Assembly: GCA_900552875.1 (NCBI GenBank)
Contig: USCS01000032.1
Location: 1 to 12,090, forward strand
Origin: an uncultured Collinsella sp.
Lineage (GTDB): Bacteria; Actinomycetota; Coriobacteriia; Coriobacteriales; Coriobacteriaceae
DNA: 12,090 nucleotides
Reading direction: 5' to 3'
Made by a program: the position numbers and the translations under genes. Below are positions 1 through 5,881 of this stretch, piece by piece. The first letter of the stretch is position 1, and each line of letters begins with the position of its first letter. Under the pieces are notes generated by a model. The model did no database searches. It was not told the DNA's origin and saw only the letters and a program-made list of their open reading frames with translations.

Positions 1-16
1 CCCGCTTTTTATCGCG

Positions 17-3000
17 TTAGCGCTTCTTTGGGATCGACCTAAGGCGAGCGAACCATAGGGCTGCCGCACCCGAGGTCAGGAGCGCGGTGATGCAGGCGGC
101 GATGGGAACTGACCCTGTTGCCGGTAGGTCCTGCGGTAGGGTGCAGCGCTGAACGACACGATCCTCGTCATGTGACTCAAGTTTATCGCCGCCGCCGTTG
201 CGGCAAAGATCGACGCGTGCGCTGTTGATGAGCGCAGTTTGGGGTGTATAAGCCGATGTTGTCTGCATGTGCACAACTGCGCCCCGGGCGTCTGTGCCAA
301 GGGTTGCCTTGGCGTCATCGAGATCGTCATGTTCGTTTTTAAGGTCTTCGCGCTTCCAAGAATCTTCGTCGCACCAGGTTGAAAAGTCGGCGTCTGCCGC
401 ACCGTACTCAAGGCGAATGCCCGTTACGACGGTATCGGCGGGAGGGTCGAGCTCATTTACCTCAAGCGTGATTGATTCTGTGGTCGGGACATCGGTTTTC
501 CAGAGTTGCCAGCCTTCGTAATCAACGAGACGACGGTCCTCGCCCAGGCCCTCTTTAACTTCGTCGGACTCAAGCCAGGGGTTTTCATGTCCATCGTCAA
601 GTGTTGCGTTTGCCTGTTCGTCGATGCCTGACGAGCCCAGTGGCGTTGTGCGGTACCACACGTTGCACAGACCGTTGAGGTCGCCGATGGCAATAGGGGT
701 TTCGATTGAGACGAGTCTTGCCGTACCGTCCTTGGCGCACTCAAGATCATCGGTAATCGTGAACTCATCAACCCAGGTGGTCGACTCGTTTCGCGCATCG
801 ACGGTGTAGGAGAAAAACCCTTCCGCATCGGCTTGTGTCGCGGCGCGGTTTTTGCCATCGCCGTTAGCCAAGAGGCCATCCCCGGTGGGCTGGGCAATTT
901 CTTGACGCTTGTCGACCTGTCCCTTGATCTCGATCGGCGCGTCCTTCATTGCGAAAGATTGGACTTCTCCCGTAGCCTTCACTTCAAACGTTATCTCCTC
1001 GGCAAGGTCGTAGGTTCGCGGGGACATCATTTCGCGCAACGTGTAGGTGCCGGGCGCAAGATGTTCGATGTGGTGCGGCTTATCGGATGAGGTCCAGGAG
1101 TCTATTTCGGTTTCGTCTTGTCCATATAGGGTGAGCTGAGCGCCCTCCACCTCTTGTTTTCCGGTTAGGTCGACTTTTGAGATATCGATCTTGGTGAAAT
1201 CGTCGGATACTCCGAGATGGGCTTCGATGACGGACGTTGTCTGGTCGGCATATGACAGCTCGACCGTATGGGGACTTTGGTCTAGGAGATATCCTTCGGG
1301 CGCTTGGGTCTCAACGACTTCGTAGCATGCGGCTCCACATCCCAGCGAAAGATGGCTCGCACGGGCGGACCCTTGCTCGTCAGTCGTTACCGTGGCGACA
1401 GTTTCGCCGGCCAGGGCAACGATGCTGCCGTCGGGGCGAACAATATCGCCTGCAGCCCGGATGTCAAACACGGCCCCCATGAGGTTGTGCCCATCGGTAG
1501 CGTCGGACTTTACGATTTCGATGCTTCCGGTTGCCGCGTCGTCGAAGTATGAGGCAATCGCAACGGGCGTTAGATGTCTGTCGGCGGGGATTGTTATCGC
1601 GAGGTCCTCTCCGACAAGATATGGCTTCTTTGCCGAGACCTCTCGCACGTAGTAGGTGCCCGGGTTAAGAGACTCGGGCAGCGTGACGGTACCAGTTGTG
1701 TCGGTCGTAAAGGCGTTCAGGACATTGTGGGTCGGATACCAGCACGTTTGTGAGATGGGCTCGTGGTTGCTGTCGAACAACTGGAAGCTAAAACCTGCAA
1801 GGGGAACTGCGGCACCGGTCTGAGCGTCGCGCTTAACAATCTGGAGATGCGTCGACAGGGCATGGTTGTCCACGATGTACTGAAGCTCGGCACCGTCGGC
1901 AATCTGTTCAGCCGAGACGGTCCATTCTCCTGCCTGTTTAAAGCCTTCGGGGACGGATTCTGGGACCTCCCGAAGTGTATAGCCGGCACGGTCGTAGGGG
2001 ATGGCTCCGTGGGCGCCATCGGGTCGCTTGCCGGCGCCGAACCATGCTTCGGGCTGGTCTTTGGTAGAGGCAAAACCATAGATATTTGTGGTCAACGTGC
2101 CAACAACCTGTTGTGAGCTATTGCTGATGACTTCAAAGACAACGCCTTCAGCGGGCTGTTCCAAGCCAGACTGATCGCTGTTGCCATGATCTTTAAATTT
2201 GGAAATCTCAAGGTCAAATGCAATCGGAATATCTGAAATGCGCGATTCGAGCTCGACGACGCCCGAATCGCCCAACTGGTCGGCTCCAACGGTGTAGGTC
2301 CAGCTGTCGCTGGGTGGCAGGTAGCCCTCGGGGGCCTTCGACTCATAGATGGTGAAGGTTCCAAGGGGAACGTTATCAAGGGTTGCTCGACCGGTTTCGT
2401 CGGTCGTGAGGGTTTGCGTCCATCCGGGGGTGGATTGAGAGACGCAGGTAAACTCGGCGCCGGCGAGCGAGGCCCCCGCTTGGGCTCCGGCACCCGTTGC
2501 GGCGTCAAGCTTTATTATGCGTAGCGTGATGGTGCCTGGCTGCTCATCGATTGTGACATGGCCACCACCGCCCTCCGTGGTAAAGGGGATGCGGTCGCGT
2601 CGAGGGATATAGCCTGCCGGTGCCTTTCTCTCTACCAGGTAGTATGCCGTGTTAGGTAAAAGTGTTGCCTGTGCTCGGCCGTTGCCGTCCATTTTGAGCG
2701 TGCCCACGCGCGCGTCGCTCACGCTCTCGAAGATATCGAATGTTGCCCCGTCAAACTGATAGGTGCCGTTTCCGCTGGTAATGACGGTGTTCGCGGACTT
2801 CTTTTGGAAAGAAACAGAGACCGCTGGCAGCACGTAGAGCATGTCTTGACGTTTGCTGCCGCCCGATATGGGTCCCAAATAGCGCCGTGCGCGGTGCGGA
2901 GCGGCTTTGATGCCTCCCGATTTTGCATTGTCGTGAAGCCACTGTGCGGCAGCCACAACCTCATTGTCGGCGGTAAAATGCCCGCTCTTTGTTTTGCCTT

Positions 3001-3448
3001 GAGCTGTTGTATAGGAGTAAGTGCCGTCGACATGGGTGGTGCCGTTAAGCATCCATACGGCAAGTTGAGTGGCGGCACGGGCGCGATCGGGCGACAGGCT
3101 GTAACCGCCAAATGACGTTGCGGAAGGATATCCGTGACAAACGATCGCCGCGAACTCGTCGTCGAGCCATACCCAGCCCTGATCAAAGTTGAGCCATGGG
3201 CCACCCGGCTTGGTGGGACCGGGACGTTCCTGGTTCATACAGTACGCGATTGAGGCGTCTTGAGCCTCGTACTTACCGATGAAGAAGGGCCCACAATCGT
3301 CGCTAATGGTGCGAAAGCCGAGCTGATCGTACCCGTCGATGGCAAGTGCGGGTCTCGGAGCCAAGCAACTGATGAGTAGGAAGAGGAGTAGGAGCAGCGG
3401 GCCTGTTGCGATTGCGCTGTGGACAGAGTGCGTGGGTGCGTTGGACAT
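17..3448 (-). CDS. Thioester-domain, multi-SpaA LPxTG surface adhesin
   Basis: A 1143-residue secreted protein covalently anchored to the cell wall, probably an adhesin. Residues 1-36 form a signal peptide (Leu-rich core, likely cut after ALA). A TQXA/thioester domain follows: Cys70 (YCMN) and Gln128 in TQLAVW are the expected thioester partners, which in this family can bond covalently to host molecules. Six SpaA/Cna-B-like domains follow, at about 208-304, 305-405, 410-528, 533-636, 641-745 and 751-835. Domains 2-6 start with a Lys in the pattern IIKLD/ISK/IVK (K313, K417, K539, K647, K758). All six have a late Glu (E273, E369, E494, E603, E713, E806), often before APEGY, the expected isopeptide residues. 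A further module spans about 840-1085. LPATG at 1108-1112, a hydrophobic stretch and a basic tail (PKKR) form the sortase signal. AAGGAG lies 5 bases before the ATG. No sortase or pilin partner gene is in the window. The terminator would lie beyond base 1. Confidence 0.93.
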   Translation of the reverse strand: MSNAPTHSVHSAIATGPLLLLLFLLISCLAPRPALAIDGYDQLGFRTISDDCGPFFIGKYEAQDASIAYCMNQERPGPTKPGGPWLNFDQGWVWLDDEFAAIVCHGYPSATSFGGYSLSPDRARAATQLAVWMLNGTTHVDGTYSYTTAQGKTKSGHFTADNEVVAAAQWLHDNAKSGGIKAAPHRARRYLGPISGGSKRQDMLYVLPAVSVSFQKKSANTVITSGNGTYQFDGATFDIFESVSDARVGTLKMDGNGRAQATLLPNTAYYLVERKAPAGYIPRRDRIPFTTEGGGGHVTIDEQPGTITLRIIKLDAATGAGAQAGASLAGAEFTCVSQSTPGWTQTLTTDETGRATLDNVPLGTFTIYESKAPEGYLPPSDSWTYTVGADQLGDSGVVELESRISDIPIAFDLEISKFKDHGNSDQSGLEQPAEGVVFEVISNSSQQVVGTLTTNIYGFASTKDQPEAWFGAGKRPDGAHGAIPYDRAGYTLREVPESVPEGFKQAGEWTVSAEQIADGAELQYIVDNHALSTHLQIVKRDAQTGAAVPLAGFSFQLFDSNHEPISQTCWYPTHNVLNAFTTDTTGTVTLPESLNPGTYYVREVSAKKPYLVGEDLAITIPADRHLTPVAIASYFDDAATGSIEIVKSDATDGHNLMGAVFDIRAAGDIVRPDGSIVALAGETVATVTTDEQGSARASHLSLGCGAACYEVVETQAPEGYLLDQSPHTVELSYADQTTSVIEAHLGVSDDFTKIDISKVDLTGKQEVEGAQLTLYGQDETEIDSWTSSDKPHHIEHLAPGTYTLREMMSPRTYDLAEEITFEVKATGEVQSFAMKDAPIEIKGQVDKRQEIAQPTGDGLLANGDGKNRAATQADAEGFFSYTVDARNESTTWVDEFTITDDLECAKDGTARLVSIETPIAIGDLNGLCNVWYRTTPLGSSGIDEQANATLDDGHENPWLESDEVKEGLGEDRRLVDYEGWQLWKTDVPTTESITLEVNELDPPADTVVTGIRLEYGAADADFSTWCDEDSWKREDLKNEHDDLDDAKATLGTDARGAVVHMQTTSAYTPQTALINSARVDLCRNGGGDKLESHDEDRVVQRCTLPQDLPATGSVPIAACITALLTSGAAALWFARLRSIPKKR

Positions 3449-3468
3449 GGCTGCTCCTTATCCCTCGT

Positions 3469-3493
3469 GCGTCGCACGGGGAGGCTGCGACGC
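3469..3493 (-). promoter_or_regulatory. Leader hairpin upstream of the adhesin gene
   Basis: A perfect 8-bp inverted repeat (GCGTCGCA / TGCGACGC, 9-base loop) sits in the 5' leader of the minus-strand adhesin gene, about 9 bases upstream of its AAGGAG ribosome binding site. The hairpin leaves the binding site free, so it may stabilise the message or be a protein-binding site rather than block translation. Its role is not shown by the sequence. Confidence 0.4.
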
Positions 3494-3702
3494 GTAGGAT
3501 GAGGCTACCCCCGAGGTTCATGCGGGTAAGTACCGGAGCCTGACCAAAAGCTTGCCCAATTCCTGACAAATTGAGCTCAAATACAACAATCAAGCAAAAG
3601 TGCAGGTAGAAGATAGGGAGGACAGGAAGTCAAAGGTCCTCGTCTCCACAATTGACGCGATTTTCAAACGAATCTCCACAGCTAAAACAAGTATCACCAC
3701 CC
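3494..3702. other. Intergenic spacer between divergent adhesin and tRNA genes
   Basis: This spacer must hold the adhesin promoter on the minus strand, but no pair of -35 and -10 boxes at good spacing stands out. The AT-rich stretch around 3570-3600 is the likeliest place. No open reading frame with a ribosome binding site is seen on either strand. Confidence 0.5.
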
Positions 3703-3732
3703 TTGTATCGAACAAGACAACCGCGTTATACT
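3703..3732 (+). promoter_or_regulatory. Promoter of tRNA-Gly
   Basis: TTGTAT (3703-3708) and TATACT (3727-3732) are separated by 18 bases. The -10 box matches the sigma-70 consensus at five of six positions and the -35 box at three. Transcription would start near 3739, a few bases ahead of the mature tRNA 5' end at 3746. Confidence 0.6.
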
Positions 3733-3745
3733 AGCCAACACACAA

Positions 3746-3820
3746 GCGGGCATCGCCAAGTGGTAAGGCATCAGCTTCCCAAGCTGACACTCGCGGGTTC
3801 GAGTCCCGTTGCCCGCTCCA
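3746..3820 (+). tRNA. tRNA-Gly (anticodon CCC)
   Basis: The full cloverleaf can be folded by hand. The acceptor stem GCGGGCA (3746-3752) pairs with TGCCCGC (3810-3816), followed by discriminator T3817 and an encoded CCA (3818-3820). The D stem is GCC/GGC (3755-3757, 3767-3769). The anticodon stem TCAGC/GCTGA (3771-3775, 3783-3787) carries loop TTCCCAA with anticodon CCC at 3778-3780, which reads GGG glycine codons. The variable loop has five bases. The T arm has GCGGG, loop TTCGAGT, and CCCGT with one G-U pair. Its own promoter and terminator make it a single-gene transcript. The DNA just downstream carries copies of its 3' end. Confidence 0.97.
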
Positions 3821-3832
3821 TTCGAATTTCAG

Positions 3833-3863
3833 GCACGGTAACGTTTCGTTACCGTGCTTTTTT
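3833..3863 (+). terminator. Rho-independent terminator of tRNA-Gly
   Basis: A perfect 11-bp stem, GCACGGTAACG (3833-3843) with CGTTACCGTGC (3847-3857), has a TTT loop and is followed by six T residues (3858-3863). It ends the tRNA-Gly transcript 12 bases after CCA. Confidence 0.93.
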
Positions 3864-3874
3864 CAATAAAGCGC

Positions 3875-3890
3875 CGGGACTCGAACCCGC
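3875..3890 (-). repeat. Inverted copy of the tRNA-Gly T-arm
   Basis: These 16 bases are the exact reverse complement of the tRNA-Gly T-arm at 3793-3808. No acceptor stem, anticodon arm or D arm accompanies it on the minus strand, so it is a fragment and not a second tRNA gene. It sits directly after the tRNA terminator and begins the repeat-rich patch ahead of purB. Confidence 0.75.
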
Positions 3891-3907
3891 CAGGGTGCGA
3901 GCGTAAA

Positions 3908-3957
3908 ACAAACGCGAAGCGTTTGTAGCGAGCAGGCGAAGGCGCCGGCAGGCGCCT
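3908..3957. repeat. Pair of short palindromes in the tRNA-tail repeat patch
   Basis: Two adjacent hairpins can form. The first is ACAAACGC (3908-3915) with GCGTTTGT (3919-3926) and loop GAA. The second is AGGCGCC (3940-3946) with GGCGCCT (3951-3957) and loop GGCA. The first resembles the repeat hairpins further along in having a GAA loop flanked by GC. They have no T tract and are not terminators. They may be part of a small repetitive extragenic element. Confidence 0.55.
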
Positions 3958-3959
3958 GA

Positions 3960-4011
3960 AGCCGGTGCGGATTTGCGAAGCAAATACGCGGACGTCCCGT
4001 TGCCCGCTCCA
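3960..4011 (+). repeat. 52-bp direct repeat, copy A, ending in a tRNA-Gly 3' tail
   Basis: This 52-bp unit recurs at 4091-4142 with four differences. Its left part forms a hairpin (3967-3976 with 3980-3989, GAA loop, one G/A mismatch). Its right part, from 3994, is identical to the last 18 bases of tRNA-Gly including CCA (3803-3820), and the identity runs one base further to T4012, giving 19 identical bases. No promoter or rest of a tRNA precedes it. It could be a repeat element that carries or captured the tRNA end, or a relic of integration at the tRNA gene. Confidence 0.8.
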
Positions 4012-4090
4012 TCGAGCGCGGGAGACCTTGGGACGGCCAATTCAACAAAGTCTTCCCCATCGTCTCCGTGAATCCGAGGAGATCGACCGC

Positions 4091-4142
4091 AGCCGGTGCG
4101 GATTTGCGAGGCAAATACGCAGACGTCCCGTTGCTTGCTCCA
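4091..4142 (+). repeat. 52-bp direct repeat, copy B, ending in a decayed tRNA-Gly 3' tail
   Basis: Second copy of the 52-bp unit, 131 bases after copy A and 48/52 identical. The hairpin (4098-4107 with 4111-4120) is kept, with loop GAG in place of GAA. The tRNA-like tail from 4125 differs from the real tRNA at two adjacent bases (TT for CC at 4135-4136), which would break the acceptor pairing. The 79 bases between the copies (4012-4090) are not repeated within the window and hold no credible gene. Confidence 0.8.
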
Positions 4143-4194
4143 ATTCCAAAATGTTAGGTTAATGCCTGCTGCCCATACTTGCACCCGCGCACGG

Positions 4195-4200
4195 TACAAT
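4195..4200 (+). promoter_or_regulatory. Putative -10 box of purB
   Basis: TACAAT matches the -10 consensus at five of six positions and lies 44 bases before the purB ATG. No good -35 box sits 16-18 bases upstream. A weak 5-bp hairpin (GTTGG 4202-4206 with CCAAC 4214-4218) lies in the predicted leader. No purine riboswitch is recognisable. Confidence 0.35.
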
Positions 4201-4244
4201 GGTTGGGTTACGACCAACGTGCCAATAACCAAAAAGGAGCCGCT

Positions 4245-5588
4245 ATGATCGATCGCTATACCCGCCCGGAGATGGGACACATCTTCTCCCTCGAGAACAA
4301 GTACGCCATTTGGCAGGAGATCGAGGTCCTGGCCTGCGAGGCCCAGGCGGAGCTCGGCAAGATCGGTATTTCCAAAGAAGAGGCCCAGTGGATTCGCGAC
4401 CACGCCAACTTTGAGAAGGAGAAGGTTGACGAGATCGAGGAGGTCACGCGCCACGATGTCATCGCCTTCCTGACCAACATGAAGGAGTACATCGACGCCG
4501 ACGTCCCCGAGGGCGAGCCCAAGCCCAGCCGCTGGGTTCACTACGGTATGACCAGCTCTGACCTGGGTGATACGGCTCTGTGCTACCAGCTCACTCAGGC
4601 TTGCGACCTTATCATCGAGGACGTCAAGAAGCTCGGCGAGATCTGCAAGCGCCGTGCCTTCGAGGAGCGCAACACGCTCTGCGCCGGCCGTACTCACGGT
4701 ATTCACGCCGAGCCGATGACCTTCGGCATGAAGTTTGGCTCTTGGGCTTGGGAGCTCAAGCGCGATCTGGACCGTCTTGAGGATGCCCGCAAGAACGTCG
4801 CCTTCGGTGCCATCTCGGGCGCTGTCGGCACGTACAGCTCCATCGAGCCGTTCGTGGAGGAGTATGTCTGCGAGCACCTTGGTCTGGTTCACGATCCGCT
4901 GTCTACGCAGGTCATCAGCCGTGACCACCACGCCTACCTTGCCGGCGTGCTCGCTACCACGGCAGCTACCTGCGAGCGCATTGCGACCGAGGTTCGCAAC
5001 CTGCAGAAGACCGATACGCTCGAGGCCGAGGAGCCGTTCCGCAAGGGTCAAAAGGGCAGCTCCGCCATGCCGCACAAGCGCAACCCCATCACTATGGAGA
5101 AGGTCTGCGGCCTTTCGCGCATCGTCAAGTCCAACGCCCAGGTCGCCTTCGACAACGTTGCCCTGTGGCACGAGCGCGACATTTCGCACTCCTCTGCCGA
5201 GCGCGTCGCCCAGGCCGATAGCTTCATCGCCCTTGACCACATGTTCCAGTGCCTCATCCGCGTCATCGACGGCCTGCAGCTGTACCCTGCCCGCATGATG
5301 GCCAATCTCAACAAGACCCGCGGCCTCATCTTCTCCTCCAAGGTGCTGCTGGCTCTCGTCGATACAGGCGTCACCCGCGAGGATGCCTATGCCATCGTGC
5401 AGGAAAACGCCATGGCCACGTGGCACGAGGTGCAGGATTGCGTCTCCGGTCCTACCTTTAAGGAGCGCCTCGAGGCCGATCCGCGCTGCACCGTCAGCCA
5501 GGAGAAGCTCGACGAGATCTTTGACCCGTGGGACTTCCTCACCCGCATCGACACGGTCTTCGATCGCCTGGAGCAGCTCGAGTTCTAA
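4245..5588 (+). CDS. purB: Adenylosuccinate lyase
   Basis: A 447-residue cytoplasmic enzyme of the fumarase/aspartase superfamily. It removes fumarate in two purine steps: SAICAR to AICAR, and adenylosuccinate to AMP. The superfamily signature GSSAMPHKRNP (271-281) holds the flexible-loop serine. Other conserved blocks are TRHDV (68-72), TSSDLGD (103-109) and GRTHGIHAEP (148-157), whose histidine is in the active site. The length fits the family. The ATG at 4245 is chosen because AAGGAG (4234-4239) lies 5 bases upstream and the protein starts MIDRYTRPEM, typical for bacterial PurB; an upstream in-frame ATG at 4179 has no such site and precedes the likely -10 box. It stands alone, not in a purine operon. 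Codon use is strongly GC-biased, as for a well-expressed housekeeping gene, and produces long shadow frames on the other strand. Confidence 0.97.
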   Translation: MIDRYTRPEMGHIFSLENKYAIWQEIEVLACEAQAELGKIGISKEEAQWIRDHANFEKEKVDEIEEVTRHDVIAFLTNMKEYIDADVPEGEPKPSRWVHYGMTSSDLGDTALCYQLTQACDLIIEDVKKLGEICKRRAFEERNTLCAGRTHGIHAEPMTFGMKFGSWAWELKRDLDRLEDARKNVAFGAISGAVGTYSSIEPFVEEYVCEHLGLVHDPLSTQVISRDHHAYLAGVLATTAATCERIATEVRNLQKTDTLEAEEPFRKGQKGSSAMPHKRNPITMEKVCGLSRIVKSNAQVAFDNVALWHERDISHSSAERVAQADSFIALDHMFQCLIRVIDGLQLYPARMMANLNKTRGLIFSSKVLLALVDTGVTREDAYAIVQENAMATWHEVQDCVSGPTFKERLEADPRCTVSQEKLDEIFDPWDFLTRIDTVFDRLEQLEF

Positions 5589-5656
5589 TTGACCGATCGG
5601 GGAGGTAGTCAAATCGATCAATTCTCCGCGGCCCTCGTTCGAGTGCGACTTTCCAA

Positions 5657-5698
5657 CACAAGCCCCGCTCGCAGCTCGCTCTGCCAGCGGGGCTTGTG
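5657..5698 (+). terminator. Hairpin after purB, probable terminator without T tract
   Basis: A perfect 13-bp stem, CACAAGCCCCGCT (5657-5669) with AGCGGGGCTTGTG (5686-5698), has a 16-base loop and lies about 70 bases after the purB stop. It shares the AAGCCCCG/CGGGGCTT core with the terminator at 9267-9304, but no T run follows. It may be a weak or Rho-assisted terminator, or a 3' stabilising hairpin. Confidence 0.6.
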
Positions 5699-5784
5699 CA
5701 TGAGCGCACCTAGAAAGCTGGACGTCAGCGATATATGCGCGTCAACTGTGCTGCTTGCCGATAATTTGAGACATCTGACAAACA

Positions 5785-5819
5785 TTACCTTGCCGGTAAC
5801 TGTCGGGGGGGGGTATCCT
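5785..5819 (+). promoter_or_regulatory. Putative promoter of the Ig-like surface protein, with a G9 spacer tract
   Basis: TTGCCG (5790-5795) and TATCCT (5814-5819) are 18 bases apart and form the best promoter ahead of the Ig-like gene. The second half of the spacer is a run of nine G residues (5805-5813). A palindrome TTACC-N5-GGTAA (5785-5799) overlaps the -35 box and looks like an operator. Loss or gain of one G would shift the spacing to 17 or 19 bases, the layout seen in known phase-variable promoters. Neither box is a strong consensus match, so the promoter itself is inferred. Confidence 0.5.
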
Positions 5820-5844
5820 TAAGCCAATTTTAAGGTGTGGGAGA

Positions 5845-5877
5845 ATGCTGCGTTTTTTCACGAGAGATTGGACTTAG
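5845..5877 (+). other. Possible 10-codon leader ORF before the Ig-like gene
   Basis: ATG at 5845 opens a ten-residue frame (MLRFFTRDWT) that stops with TAG at 5875-5877, four bases before the ATG of the surface protein. AAGGTG (5832-5837) lies 7 bases before this ATG and is a better ribosome binding site than the one of the main gene. Translation of the leader could deliver ribosomes to the downstream start. There is no evidence that the peptide itself matters. Confidence 0.3.
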
Positions 5878-5881
5878 GGGA

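Noticed and set aside
3875..3890. Second tRNA gene on the minus strand
   Set aside because: Only the T-arm is present; no acceptor, D or anticodon stem can be folded around it.
3652..3906. 84-codon plus-strand frame over the tRNA-Gly gene
   Set aside because: It reads through the tRNA, its promoter and its terminator.
4021..4067. GGAGAC/GTCTCC inverted repeat in the spacer between the 52-bp repeats
   Set aside because: Only 6 bp with a 35-base loop, which is likely to occur by chance.
3863..4114. 83-codon minus-strand frame through the tRNA-tail repeats
   Set aside because: Its sequence is just translated repeat and T-arm DNA, with no ribosome binding site.
3908..4142. CRISPR array
   Set aside because: Only two long imperfect repeats with a 79-base gap; the repeats contain a tRNA end and there are no cas genes.
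3849..5621. 590-codon open frame on the minus strand across purB and the repeat patch
   Set aside because: It lies opposite the unmistakable purB gene and reads as Leu/Val/Asp-rich low-complexity sequence with no known motif; GC-rich codons on the sense strand explain the lack of stops.
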